Of a stretch of 39,339 bases of DNA, positions 14,778-23,054 are shown one piece after another. Both the position numbers and the translations under genes were made by a program. Source of the DNA: a virus; the IMG/VR virus record IMGVR_UViG_3300044966_000418, positions 1 through 39,339 of that record; one strand, written 5' to 3'. Each line of letters begins with the position of its first letter. Within the stretch, counting starts at the first letter, position 1. The notes under the pieces are model-generated. The model had not been told where the DNA came from, made no database searches, and saw only the letters and a program-made list of their open reading frames with translations.

Positions 14778-17050
14778 AGAGAACTTCTAATGGATGCCTG
14801 TTGCGCTTGATATGAAGCGCCCTTCAAGGCAATAGCGGCAGCGGCAGCAGTATCTTTGAGAGCGCGAGCTTGAGCAGCATCAGCTTGGCGTTGTTCCATT
14901 TTCATGCGGAACTCCTCGGCTCGTTGATCCATTTTTGCACGCCACTCCGCCATCTTCATTTCAATCTCAGACGGTCCTTGATCTTCTTGAGGTTGACCAG
15001 ATGCCTCCGCCTCCATCGCCTGCTGTTTCTGTAGGTGTCGCGAGCCATTGACAATGATCTCATTGAACTGTTGGAGTTGCTGGCGGAATTGAGGAGCTTC
15101 TGGACCAGTGAACTGCTCAAGAGTCTGAGCAGCATGATCAAAGATGTTTGACATTGGCGGAACAATCTGAGCATACATCTCAGGATTCTGACCTGCTTGG
15201 TCAAACTGCTGGTAGAACTCAGTCAGCTTGGCAATGTGAGTCTGCAAATGCACGCTCTTGTTCTCGTTTGGCAGGATTGCCTGAGTGGCACCCTGAGCAA
15301 GAATTGCATTCTGAGCATCTGCAATTGCAGCATCAATCGGTGGGCGCTGGTTGGCTCCAGCAGGAGTTGTAAGCTCATCAGCCATCTGCCAGCCAGCGAT
15401 AGCACCAGTGAAGTTGCGGATGAGAGTCTGCTTGCCGTATTCATCGTAATACGGGTACATTGGCATCAGGTTCTCGTATGCCAAACGACGTGCAGAAGGA
15501 CTACCAAAGCCAATGGAACGGCTGGCTCGCGTATAGCGCAAGTCCATGTTCTTCAATGCCTCTTCTGGAATACCATCTTCAAGGCACATTTGACGGAACT
15601 GCCAAACTTCCTCACCTCCAGGTTCACCACGTTGGTATCCTGGACGGAAGAAACGACGGCCAACTTCATTCATCAGGCGGTCAAACGGCTGCATGAACAA
15701 GTTGATGGAAGTCACAGAAAGCTGCGATGCCATTTCCATTCGAGACATCGCCTCAAACTTGGAAAGCTCCCTGCCGGTATCGAGCGTTTTGCTGCTCGTG
15801 TATTGAGCAATATTGTTGTAGAAAGTCTGACGCAGACTTTGGACGGCTGGCTCAATGTTCTGAATAATATTCGGCTGCTGAACCTGGACGAAGTTTGCTC
15901 CAGGAGTCACAAGATAGCCAGCGCCATACGGAACGATGCGGAAGTTTTCAACCGCCTCTTCGCTTTCAACCTGCCAGTGTGGGCCAGCGGTTTGTGCGAC
16001 ATCCACCTTCTTGTTTTCCAAGCGCATCAACTGCTGGAAGGCATTGAACATGTCAGAGCCAAGTCCGCGAATACCATGATAGTTGCCATTGGTGCCGATG
16101 CCGCGAGTGAAGAAGGTAAACGCCTCGCTAGCATTGCGATAAAGGTGACGACGCTTGAAGAGGAAGTTCTCAGGAACGCCATCAGTAATCGGGTAGCCAT
16201 TCTCAGCAAAAGCGTACATGGAGTAGCTTCCATCAAGCTCCTGAACCCACATGTAAATCACCGAGATAGACGGACTCGTCTCGCCATAGGTGATGTCATT
16301 GTCTTTCCAGCGAGCTTCCCATTCCATCCAGTTGAGCATGTCTGGAATCTGCTCAGAGGCGTTCATAATCGCCTTCTTGAGTTGATCGCGATCCCATCCT
16401 TGCTCATCAGCAATCTCGCCCATGTTGATGTACTTCATCAAATCGGCAGGATTCTCCAGCTTCTTGAGACAGGCGTATTGGATTTCAGCTTCGTTAGCGC
16501 GTGTCTGACGGGGAATCTTGAAGTAGGCAAGATTCGTCACGTCCCATTCCCAATTGAGAGGGTCTTGGAAGTAAGCAATACCAACACCGTGGAGAACCAT
16601 GTAGTGCGGAATATAGCTGTACTTGAAGTTGAACTGAGGCCAGCGACGAATGACGCGGCTCATATTCAGGCTCATCTTCTGCGACCATTCTTGACGCTCC
16701 TGTTCGGAACCATATTTAGTGCGAAGGTCAATCAGGCTCTCTGTGCCAGAGATGAGGTCATAGAATGCCGCAAGAGAAGTATCCAAAACAGCTTTAGCAT
16801 CGCCTGGATTGAAGTTGGACATGTATGCCAGACCCTGCTTAGCAAGCTGCATTTGGTCCAATGGAGGAGCGCCATCAACCATTGCCTGAACCTTTGCCAT
16901 CTGCTGATTCGATTTCAAATCAGCCTGTTGGAGGCGGAACCAAAGACTTCGAGCAGCGCCAACATCCTTGATTCGCTCGTCAAGGAATTTGCCCCGGTCA
17001 TCTACGACGGGAGGATTATAAGACTCAAGGGTATTTGTGGCGTCTGACAT
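14774..17050 (-). CDS. Portal (head-to-tail connector) protein
   Basis: The 758 residues fit a podovirus-type portal. The N-terminal half is a mixed clip/wing-like region with many Trp and Tyr residues. The middle contains IRGLGSDMFNAFQQLMRLEN, then QNIEPAVQSLRQTFYNNIAQ and ELSKFEAMSRMEMASQLSV, helices characteristic of connector proteins. The last 100 residues are a Gln/Glu/Ala-rich coiled coil, consistent with the barrel of long P22-like portals. The portal dodecamer sits at the capsid vertex and passes DNA. The order portal, small gene, scaffold, capsid supports the call. A terminase large subunit was not found beside it. Confidence 0.88.
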   Translation of the reverse strand: MSDATNTLESYNPPVVDDRGKFLDERIKDVGAARSLWFRLQQADLKSNQQMAKVQAMVDGAPPLDQMQLAKQGLAYMSNFNPGDAKAVLDTSLAAFYDLISGTESLIDLRTKYGSEQERQEWSQKMSLNMSRVIRRWPQFNFKYSYIPHYMVLHGVGIAYFQDPLNWEWDVTNLAYFKIPRQTRANEAEIQYACLKKLENPADLMKYINMGEIADEQGWDRDQLKKAIMNASEQIPDMLNWMEWEARWKDNDITYGETSPSISVIYMWVQELDGSYSMYAFAENGYPITDGVPENFLFKRRHLYRNASEAFTFFTRGIGTNGNYHGIRGLGSDMFNAFQQLMRLENKKVDVAQTAGPHWQVESEEAVENFRIVPYGAGYLVTPGANFVQVQQPNIIQNIEPAVQSLRQTFYNNIAQYTSSKTLDTGRELSKFEAMSRMEMASQLSVTSINLFMQPFDRLMNEVGRRFFRPGYQRGEPGGEEVWQFRQMCLEDGIPEEALKNMDLRYTRASRSIGFGSPSARRLAYENLMPMYPYYDEYGKQTLIRNFTGAIAGWQMADELTTPAGANQRPPIDAAIADAQNAILAQGATQAILPNENKSVHLQTHIAKLTEFYQQFDQAGQNPEMYAQIVPPMSNIFDHAAQTLEQFTGPEAPQFRQQLQQFNEIIVNGSRHLQKQQAMEAEASGQPQEDQGPSEIEMKMAEWRAKMDQRAEEFRMKMEQRQADAAQARALKDTAAAAAIALKGASYQAQQASIRSSL

Positions 17051-17052
17051 AA

Positions 17053-18099
17053 TTAAACGAGGCTAACCCATTTAGGCGGTCCCGCAACCTTCAATCCACT
17101 TCCAGTTTCGGAACATGCGGAAACGATCTCTTCAATCTTAACGCCGAGTTGCTCTGCAATCTTTTTGGCTGTTAGGCGATCTTTACTAGCTTCCACAACT
17201 CCCTTGATGCGGAAGGCGAGGAACCCTACAGATGGAAGCTGGCCCTCTTGTCCAGTCAGGCTTTTTGGTTCTTCAACCACCGTTTTTGGTTCAACTTTAT
17301 TAGCTTCGGAAGCCTTAGTGGTGATCTTGTCAGCCAAAACCAGTTTCGCGAGACTGCCATCTTTGCAGCCGTGGACGACTACTGCGTGGCCGTCATAAGG
17401 CTTGGCATGGCTAAGGTTCACATCGCCAGAAAGATCATCGCAGACAATTTGTCCATTTTCTACGCGGTAGTTACCCGTGTTCCAATTGTGCTGGATAAGA
17501 ATCGTGTTGTGAGCGTGTGGGACAACCTCATAGCGAAGTCGGATGTCAAAAGGCTCAAGCGGACCAGCCCAAGGCATAGAGCGGTCAAGTTGACCAATGT
17601 TTGGCGAAAGAGCGCCCATCGCATGATGGTAGATGCCGGTGCCAACCATGTGAGGATCGCCAAATGACGGCTTGAGTGATCCATCCTGCATGATAGAAAA
17701 TCCACGGGTTGGAACGATTGCCCCCATGTGAGCCTTACCAGATTCGTGATGCTCACGTTGGAGCTTACTCAGCCAGCCAATTTGAATTGGCGTATTATCC
17801 AACTCATAGAAGTACCAAGGTCCAGCGGTATATTTCTCACTTACCGTCTGAGCAACAGCGCGGAAATGCTTAGCGGCAGCTTCCGTAGCTCCATTGGAGT
17901 GGAAATCGATAATGTGAATGTCTAGGTTGGAGAATAAAGGCTTAATCTGCTCAGCAAACACGCGAGCTTCATTTTCAATTTCTAAGCGGGCAAAGATTGC
18001 ACACTGGAAACCAGCATAAGGACCGAACTTCTTGAAGATTTCCGCCGTATGAGGCAGGTTTTGGGCGTCACTTGCACTAACAGGAATAGCTAAGAGCAT
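17053..18099 (-). CDS. Putative glycosyltransferase (GT-A type)
   Basis: The 348 residues include FYELDNTPIQIGWL at about 97-110, an acidic DxD-like block with the same setting as ECDSIPIQKGW in the neighbouring gene. The pattern fits a nucleotide-sugar-binding GT-A fold with divergent metal ligands. Residues 1-230 form the enzyme-like part. The last 70 residues contain a helix-turn-helix-like stretch (LTAKKIAEQLGVKIEEIV) of unknown use. It lies between portal and the larger transferase, so it may glycosylate virion proteins or host surface polysaccharide. Substrate unknown. Confidence 0.68.
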   Translation of the reverse strand: MLLAIPVSASDAQNLPHTAEIFKKFGPYAGFQCAIFARLEIENEARVFAEQIKPLFSNLDIHIIDFHSNGATEAAAKHFRAVAQTVSEKYTAGPWYFYELDNTPIQIGWLSKLQREHHESGKAHMGAIVPTRGFSIMQDGSLKPSFGDPHMVGTGIYHHAMGALSPNIGQLDRSMPWAGPLEPFDIRLRYEVVPHAHNTILIQHNWNTGNYRVENGQIVCDDLSGDVNLSHAKPYDGHAVVVHGCKDGSLAKLVLADKITTKASEANKVEPKTVVEEPKSLTGQEGQLPSVGFLAFRIKGVVEASKDRLTAKKIAEQLGVKIEEIVSACSETGSGLKVAGPPKWVSLV

Positions 18100-18147
18100 A
18101 AGATTTCTTGGTTATAAGGGTTTGATTGAAAGTGGTCAAATAGAATT

Positions 18148-19824
18148 TCAGAGCAAATCTCCAATATTTCCACTCATGAGAGTAAAGATTGGATGATCTG
18201 TGTAGCCATTCTCACGAAGAGCATCCATTGCAGCAGTCATGTTTGACATGCGTAGATTGCCACTAAAAGAGTTTGGCGCGGCTTTAACGGTAGCTTTAAC
18301 AACCTCTGCTTCGGCTTGCTCATGGCTAATTCCAAGCAGCTTGGATACCTTAAATGCTACTTTTCTCACAGTGCCTTCTTGAATCCGAATGCTGCCATGG
18401 TCATAGATCCAACCATATCCCCGTCCAACTTTTGGCACAATCGTTGTGTCGAAGTTTGACCAATGAATGGCGTTAGATTTGAGGCTTTTTGCTGGAACAT
18501 GAGCGACGGCTGGAAGAGTCACCGTTCCATCAAAGACATACTGAGCGTTATGCGCTTTTGGATAAATGCAGTCTGGAATGATGAGCGATCCCTCAAGAAT
18601 TCGAGGGTGTTTCAATCCTTCAGCAATTGTCATACACGAGCTTTGGTTGCCTATAAACAACTCACTTCCGGCAATCGCCTGTGCAACTTCCAGCATATCG
18701 TGTGTGACGATGTAGCGAACCTTGCCAAAATGATACTCAAAATCAGCGTGCTCCTGCGGCAATCCAATGAAGCACAAAAGATTTCCATAGTGTTCAACTA
18801 CCTCTCTCCATGGAAAATGTGGATTATTGTAGCGAGGACTGCGATTGATGACTATGAGGCCGTTGAACTTCTTGTTTTGCTCAACTGTCAGCCACGGCTT
18901 GCTCATGTCTGGTAGCGTGTCGATGAAGTGCGTGTCAAGAGCATGCTGAGCATGGCAGGTAGCAAGATTACGTCTTCTGTCATGCCAACTTGGCCTGAAG
19001 CCTTCTGATGCCCAAGCAATAGGCTCTCGCTTCCAGATTTTTACAGAGTTGATGTATGGTTGGGATTCGATCAGCGGCCTGATTAGCGGCAGTCTTGCAA
19101 CAAATCCCTTGGTTGATCCATTGTCGCGGGCGTAATAATCGAACATGCCGCCGTGGTGTTTGAGTGTTGCTAAGCTTACCACCGCATCACCCAAATCACC
19201 AACTCCAGAGACTCCAATAATCTCATCACGCTTCATGGATGGCATGATGTGGTCGATTAAACTCTGAGCGTTATCTTTGTGGAAGATCACAGAATCATCT
19301 CGCAGAATATGCAAATCACGCGGGAACTCGTGGAGTGTGACATCACCCCTAGAATCATAGAAGCCATACGAGTGTTGAATCAAATCAGTGAGTCCAATTT
19401 GATCTGGAAAATTGGTAGAAATCCACTCATCAAATCCGCCCGTAGTATATCCAACTGGAGCTTGCTCGTATGCGTCCGGTCCTTGTACACCAATGCCCGT
19501 AAAATTATCAAATGGTGGATTGCGAGTCTTTGGATAAAGATACGGCTTGCCCTGCTTCACATACTCATCAGTGATCGCTTTGAGCCATCCCTTCTGGATT
19601 GGAATAGAGTCACACTCAATCCACATAAAAGCCTTACCACGCATCGCTTTAGCGCACTGCTTGAACGCCAAATTTGCCACCTCTGGATAACGCATACCAG
19701 GAGGGTCTTGAAACGACATCGTAATTACCTCGGTGCCATCTAGTTCCTTCAAATATTGCACCAAGCGTTCAGCCTGACGTTTTTCGTGAGGCGCTATGTT
19801 GAGGACTACCGGGAGTAAATTCAT
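18148..19824 (-). CDS. Two-domain glycosyltransferase (GT-A fused to GT9-like)
   Basis: The start chosen is ATG 19824; the longer frame begins with TTG at 19848 inside the upstream gene. Residues 1-190 resemble the downstream transferase: FMWIECDSIPIQKGW at about 66-80. From about 215 a second domain begins (GVSGVGDLGDAVVSLATLK) with the texture of ADP-heptose/GT9-type transferases, including ELFIGNQSSCMTIAEGLKHP at about 385-405, equivalent to the conserved donor-binding block. The 558-residue fusion could add two sugars in sequence. It is grouped with a transferase paralogue and a methyltransferase. Confidence 0.75.
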   Translation of the reverse strand: MNLLPVVLNIAPHEKRQAERLVQYLKELDGTEVITMSFQDPPGMRYPEVANLAFKQCAKAMRGKAFMWIECDSIPIQKGWLKAITDEYVKQGKPYLYPKTRNPPFDNFTGIGVQGPDAYEQAPVGYTTGGFDEWISTNFPDQIGLTDLIQHSYGFYDSRGDVTLHEFPRDLHILRDDSVIFHKDNAQSLIDHIMPSMKRDEIIGVSGVGDLGDAVVSLATLKHHGGMFDYYARDNGSTKGFVARLPLIRPLIESQPYINSVKIWKREPIAWASEGFRPSWHDRRRNLATCHAQHALDTHFIDTLPDMSKPWLTVEQNKKFNGLIVINRSPRYNNPHFPWREVVEHYGNLLCFIGLPQEHADFEYHFGKVRYIVTHDMLEVAQAIAGSELFIGNQSSCMTIAEGLKHPRILEGSLIIPDCIYPKAHNAQYVFDGTVTLPAVAHVPAKSLKSNAIHWSNFDTTIVPKVGRGYGWIYDHGSIRIQEGTVRKVAFKVSKLLGISHEQAEAEVVKATVKAAPNSFSGNLRMSNMTAAMDALRENGYTDHPIFTLMSGNIGDLL

Positions 19825-19828
19825 AATA

Positions 19829-20422
19829 CTAAATCTTATTGAACACAATGCACAACTGAGCTAGCCCACCGTGCATAGTCGAGTCAAAATCAGGATCGTT
19901 CCACTTGTCCCAATGGAAGCCGTCTAGTTCCATACGCAGATCAACAAGGTGCAATCCAGCATCTTTTCCCATTTTCACGATGCGTTTATAGTCGTAGTGA
20001 TCGTGGTTCATCGGCTTGTCCACGCTAACAATATCCCATGATGTTTTGTGATCTGGATTAAAGCGTGCTTGATGAGAACTGCCAAAACGGAAGTCGCGGA
20101 ACTTCTCATAAGCACTATAGAGCGGAACTAGAATGTACACATATCCGCCCTCCTTGAGAACTCGGCTCCAGTTTTGAAGAGCTACTTCTGGATCGTTCAT
20201 GTGCTCCAGGCAATGGGCGCTCACTACACAATCAAACGACTTGTCATTAACGCCGGTCAGATATTGCGCGTCTCCATCAGGCAAGTCCCAACCTCGAACG
20301 GTTGATGGTGGATTAAGTTTGATGGCGTCTGGACCACAGCCAATATCAAGGACTGATCCTTTAATAAACTGATAGTCTCCATGCCTGACTCGGCACTTGT
20401 GGGATTTTGTCATTTCGTCCAT
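19829..20422 (-). CDS. SAM-dependent methyltransferase (class I, type 11-like)
   Basis: The 197 residues show the class I motifs: SVLDIGCGPD (about 23-32, SAM-binding glycine loop), FDCVVSAHCLEHMNDP (about 63-79) and LKEGGYVYILVP (about 89-100). This resembles small-molecule or sugar methyltransferases rather than DNA methylases, since no NPPY or DPPY motif is present. It ends four bases before the two-domain glycosyltransferase starts, suggesting that it methylates a sugar or acceptor in the same pathway. Capping a glycan is a plausible role. Confidence 0.82.
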   Translation of the reverse strand: MDEMTKSHKCRVRHGDYQFIKGSVLDIGCGPDAIKLNPPSTVRGWDLPDGDAQYLTGVNDKSFDCVVSAHCLEHMNDPEVALQNWSRVLKEGGYVYILVPLYSAYEKFRDFRFGSSHQARFNPDHKTSWDIVSVDKPMNHDHYDYKRIVKMGKDAGLHLVDLRMELDGFHWDKWNDPDFDSTMHGGLAQLCIVFNKI

Positions 20423-20437
20423 ATTGATATATTGAAA

Positions 20438-20590
20438 TTAGCTGCCCGCCGCCGCAAGAGTCTCGATCCGAGGCTGAGCCTCTTCACATAAGTTGTGTGC
20501 TCTCTTGCGCTTTTCGACCACTACTTTCTCGTCGGTAATTACCAATCCAATTTGGCGAGGTACTTCGGCCAGCACAGGCACGGCGGGCAA
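20438..20590 (-). CDS. Possible 50-residue protein with TTG start (uncertain)
   Basis: An open frame between the methyltransferase and the basic protein at 20595 has Val/Glu/Lys-rich content (VITDEKVVVEKRKRAHNL) more like protein than its upstream extension, which is out of frame with the basic gene. The only local starts are TTG at 20590 or GTG codons inside the upstream gene. No function is recognised and the gene may not be real. Confidence 0.35.
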   Translation of the reverse strand: MPAVPVLAEVPRQIGLVITDEKVVVEKRKRAHNLCEEAQPRIETLAAAGS

Positions 20591-20594
20591 ATTG

Positions 20595-20933
20595 TTACTT
20601 AGCTGCACTGACTTTAGCACCCATGCCAACACGGGATTTCTCGCGCATTTTGGTCTGAACCTTATTGCGCCCCAATTCGCTAGCCGTTTTAGGCGTATCG
20701 GATGAAACTCGCTTCGTTGGTCGGCAATACTCGTTATCGCCACCTGATCCGCAAGGTTTGCCAGTGCGTTGGTCTTTCCAGTTCTCCTTCTCCCATCGTT
20801 TGAGATTGGAGCCAGCTTCAGTCTTGCGAACATTGCCACTTTCCTTGCGGCACTTGGCAATGGCTTGAGAAGCGCGAGCCGATGGAAACACGTCGTAGCT
20901 TGCTTTGACTTTTTTGTAGCAGGAGTCCTTCAT
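20595..20933 (-). CDS. Small basic cysteine-containing protein, possibly DNA-binding
   Basis: The 112 residues have the N-terminal pattern SCYKKVKASYDVFPSARASQ followed by AIAKCR. From memory, this pattern recurs in small basic proteins of marine phages and some giant viruses; this is not verified. The rest is Lys/Arg/Gly/Ser-rich and disordered-looking. It is coupled by ATGA to a 32-residue membrane protein and lies near another basic Cys-containing protein. A DNA-condensing or virion-packaged role is possible. Confidence 0.68.
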   Translation of the reverse strand: MKDSCYKKVKASYDVFPSARASQAIAKCRKESGNVRKTEAGSNLKRWEKENWKDQRTGKPCGSGGDNEYCRPTKRVSSDTPKTASELGRNKVQTKMREKSRVGMGAKVSAAK

Positions 20934-21028
20934 GGTAGATTGAGATTATGTTTTCCGATTTCAGTCAGGCATTTGACCAATAGAATGCAAAGAAGAATGA
21001 CTGACATCCAGACTGTTTCAGTATTCAT
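20930..21028 (-). CDS. 32-residue single-span membrane protein
   Basis: ATG at 21028-21026 to TGA at 20932-20930, overlapping the start of the basic-protein gene by ATGA. Residues 7-21 (WMSVILLCILLVKCL) are hydrophobic, flanked by NTET and a polar tail (TEIGKHNLNLP). The overlap and topology match the other very small membrane proteins in this phage. Function unknown. Confidence 0.55.
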   Translation of the reverse strand: MNTETVWMSVILLCILLVKCLTEIGKHNLNLP

Positions 21029-21032
21029 GGTG

Positions 21033-21266
21033 TTACTTCTTCTTCACGCTTTTAGATCCCGAACATCCCCATTTTTTACGAGACAAGGAATTGGGCGAAT
21101 TTGGATCAGAGCGCCAGTCGCCTGCAATATTGTTGCTGCGAGCACAATACGCATCAGCACGCTTGCTGCCAATAGGGCCAATTTTGCTGCCTTTTTGGCC
21201 GTATTTTACCGTCTTTTCACGGCCAGTATCAGGATTCTTGATCGTTTTAGAGAACTTCTTTTCCAT
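21033..21266 (-). CDS. Small basic protein with KKWGCSG end
   Basis: The 77 residues are highly basic (begins MEKKFSKTIKNPDTGREKTV) and contain DAYCARSNNIAGDW and PNSPNSLSRKKWGCSGSKS. I recall similar Cys-containing basic proteins from marine phages and large viruses, often near the type of protein encoded at 20595; this is memory, not a search. It could bind DNA or be packaged. It lies four bases before the 32-residue membrane-protein gene. Confidence 0.65.
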   Translation of the reverse strand: MEKKFSKTIKNPDTGREKTVKYGQKGSKIGPIGSKRADAYCARSNNIAGDWRSDPNSPNSLSRKKWGCSGSKSVKKK

Positions 21267-21315
21267 ATAATTGATAGCTTATGGCTTTTTGCGATAGGTT
21301 GCAAGAGTGATTTTG

Positions 21316-21591
21316 TCAAAGACATAGAATTGGACGAAGAAGCCTCTCTACGGAGCGAGCTGTCCATGGTCTTTTTCCACTTTCGAGCATGGATATGTAC
21401 ATTTTGCTGACACCCATGATTTTAGCAGCTCCTTCTTGGGATAGATTTAGGTGTTCCCTGAATCTTTTGAGCACGCTAGTAAGGTTTCGGCTAGCGTGTT
21501 GAGCCAACTGCTCCAGCGAGGCAAGTTTATCCATTGCTTCTTGGAAGTCATCGCGAATTTTTGCCCATTCTTGTTCTTTTTCATCATTCAT
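21316..21591 (-). CDS. XRE-family helix-turn-helix regulator
   Basis: ATG 21591 gives an 8-base overlap with the upstream stop; an earlier ATG at 21630 would overlap by 47 bases and is less likely. The 91-residue product has a charged helical N-terminus and a Cro/CI-type HTH in FREHLNLSQEGAAKIMGVS (about residues 45-63) followed by MYISMLESGKRPW. Such proteins repress or switch early promoters. Its presence next to a gene with palindromic sites upstream (22437-22498) makes it a candidate for binding them, though it lies downstream in the same operon. Confidence 0.75.
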   Translation of the reverse strand: MNDEKEQEWAKIRDDFQEAMDKLASLEQLAQHASRNLTSVLKRFREHLNLSQEGAAKIMGVSKMYISMLESGKRPWTARSVERLLRPILCL

Positions 21592-22384
21592 AATCGTCTG
21601 CTTTTTGTCTTGATAAGAGATTTGAGTCATAAAGCTGCGGGTTATTTAGGTATGGTTTGTTGGAGCGAATCATATTGCGAAGCTGAACCTCAACCGATTC
21701 CGAGGTAAATTTTCTCAACATGCTTTGGACCTGTTTAATATCTTGCTCAGCTTGTTCTGGCGTCCACGCCCATTTATCACCTTCTGTTCTGATGCGAGAG
21801 CGTAGCGCCATGCGAACTCTCCAGTCGAAGCAATCTTGTAGCGCCTCAACAATACACATTGGAAGTGATGTTGGTATCTCAACTTTTTTTGCCGCCGTCG
21901 CCTCGGCTTTTAATTGCGTTTTCCAAGGTGGCTCATCCAATCCTTGATCTTCATCCTTGATTTTTGGAGCATGGCGAAAAATCTGTCTTTCCGAGAAAAA
22001 AGCAATAAATGGTTCTTGTTCATGTGGGTGAGTTGGCGCTCCCCACCATTTAACTATCGCATGCCAAACCTGTTTATGGGCTGGACAGTGACGGCTCAAA
22101 ACCCCGTACTGCTTTTGCATGAATTGGCTTAGCAGTATTGCTGTTCCTCCTGGCATCCAAATGGCATTATCGGAACCAAGTTGTTTTACATCGACACGGC
22201 TGAAGTCAGCACCATCACCAGCCACATCGTTAATTTTCTCAAGCTCCCAATCCACTACACCAGCCTTGTCAGCTAAACATTCAAGAACGATAAGAAATGC
22301 TCGATGCCTAAACGATAAGCAGGCAAAGTCTTGATCTCTCCATCGGTTTGCGTCCAGCATGATATTGCGAGATGATTTTTTCAC
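21584..22384 (-). CDS. Replication-organiser-like protein
   Basis: The frame begins with GTG at 22384; an ATG at 22360 (MLDANRWRDQDF) is an alternative start and gives a better leader from the predicted promoter. The N-terminal 110 residues (FACLSFRHRAFLIVLECLAD and later strands) resemble the winged-helix domain of phage replisome organisers or lambda-O-like proteins. The C-terminal 90 residues are helical and charged (EQAEQDIKQVQSMLRKF). It is followed by the XRE gene. It is on the opposite arm from the other initiator at 35073-36008. Confidence 0.58.
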   Translation of the reverse strand: MKKSSRNIMLDANRWRDQDFACLSFRHRAFLIVLECLADKAGVVDWELEKINDVAGDGADFSRVDVKQLGSDNAIWMPGGTAILLSQFMQKQYGVLSRHCPAHKQVWHAIVKWWGAPTHPHEQEPFIAFFSERQIFRHAPKIKDEDQGLDEPPWKTQLKAEATAAKKVEIPTSLPMCIVEALQDCFDWRVRMALRSRIRTEGDKWAWTPEQAEQDIKQVQSMLRKFTSESVEVQLRNMIRSNKPYLNNPQLYDSNLLSRQKADDYE

Positions 22385-22389
22385 GCTGA

Positions 22390-22417
22390 AAGATACACAA
22401 TCTTGTTTATTTGTAAA
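22390..22417 (-). promoter_or_regulatory. Leftward promoter for the replication-like gene
   Basis: Read leftwards, TTTACA (22417-22412) and TATCTT (22395-22390) are separated by 16 bases. The -35 box overlaps a palindrome, GTTTA-tttg-TAAAC (22405-22418), that could be an operator. Transcription would start near 22384, favouring ATG 22360 as the translation start. Based on consensus resemblance only. Confidence 0.5.
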
Positions 22418-22436
22418 CTAATTTATTTACGAAATC

Positions 22437-22460
22437 ATTACCCTAGCTGATTAGGGTAAT
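22437..22460. promoter_or_regulatory. Palindromic operator-like site 1
   Basis: ATTACCCTA and TAGGGTAAT form perfect 9-base arms around a 6-base centre. It lies upstream of the leftward promoter at 22390-22417 and is followed by a near-identical site. The two centres are 38 bases apart, not a whole number of helical turns. Likely bound by a dimeric regulator. Confidence 0.7.
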
Positions 22461-22474
22461 TCTGGTTGTTTGCT

Positions 22475-22498
22475 ATTACCCTATATTGCTAGGGTAAC
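22475..22498. promoter_or_regulatory. Palindromic operator-like site 2
   Basis: ATTACCCTA and TAGGGTAAC, with a 6-base centre, repeat site 1 with a single mismatched outer base. The conserved arms but different centres (TATTGC here, GCTGAT in site 1) are the usual sign of protein-binding half sites. Confidence 0.7.
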
Positions 22499-22516
22499 TC
22501 TCATAATTGAGAAAAC

Positions 22517-22750
22517 TCACTTCTCCTCCCAAAGTTTGGCATTAGGACCACACATATCAAACCCCCTCATTGTGCCACACATTCTTGTTCGCTCAAAAAT
22601 GTCAATTTCTTCTCCCGTTACGAGATCCATACTGCTGGCTACGCCTTTGTTGGCTATAGCATCTTGATGAGTGCAAGCATACGCAGTGCCATGCTCAAAA
22701 GAGCGCGACACACACCACCGACAATCAACACAGAATTTTAGCTTTTCCAT
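22517..22750 (-). CDS. Small cysteine-rich, probably zinc-binding protein
   Basis: The 77 residues have CVDCRWC (7-13), YACTH near 25-29, RMCGTMRGFDMCG near 56-68, then KLWEEK. The spacing (CxxCxxC, C, C, C) with a final CGxxxKxWE-type block is common in short phage proteins with a zinc-ribbon-like fold. It could bind nucleic acid or host protein. It ends 133 bases before the replication-like gene and its stop faces the paired palindromes. Confidence 0.72.
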   Translation of the reverse strand: MEKLKFCVDCRWCVSRSFEHGTAYACTHQDAIANKGVASSMDLVTGEEIDIFERTRMCGTMRGFDMCGPNAKLWEEK

Positions 22751-22751
22751 A

Positions 22752-23054
22752 TCATTCAGCTTTGTTAAGTTTCACTGCGCACTCGGCATATCCGATGATG
22801 TCAACCAGGGTGTCTCGCTTCTTGCTTGTCTTGGCTCGGCTGACTTTCAGAAGAATCATCATCTGTGCCACATCCCAAGGCTCAATAGTCGAACCTGTGT
22901 AGGCGCTCCACAGATTTGCAATGCGAGCAAAAGATTCGTTCGCATCGCCGTAATCGGCTTGACGATCTCCAGCGACGATTGCTGCGGCTTCCTCGGAAAT
23001 GGATTGCTGTGAATCTGGAGTCGCAGCGTCTGTTTCAGGTGTTGGTGTATTCAT
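22752..23054 (-). CDS. DUF6378-like phage protein
   Basis: The start chosen is ATG 23054, which overlaps the upstream stop as ATGA; a longer frame to 23171 overlaps another gene. The 100 residues match a common phage domain that I recall as DUF6378: GDRQADYGDANESFARIANL, then WDVAQMMILLKVSRA and DTLVDIIGYAECA. The function is unknown, although the fold is often compared with MazG-like helical proteins. The N-terminus (MNTPTPETDAATP) resembles that of the gene at 33864. Confidence 0.8.
   Translation of the reverse strand: MNTPTPETDAATPDSQQSISEEAAAIVAGDRQADYGDANESFARIANLWSAYTGSTIEPWDVAQMMILLKVSRAKTSKKRDTLVDIIGYAECAVKLNKAE

Noticed and set aside
15197-17047. A 616-codon open frame on the plus strand opposite the portal gene
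   Set aside because: It is wholly antisense to a well-supported portal gene, has no recognisable motif, and its composition follows the complement of the portal codons.
20591-20860. Longer frame continuing upstream of the possible gene at 20438
   Set aside because: It lies opposite in frame to the better-supported basic protein at 20595-20933.
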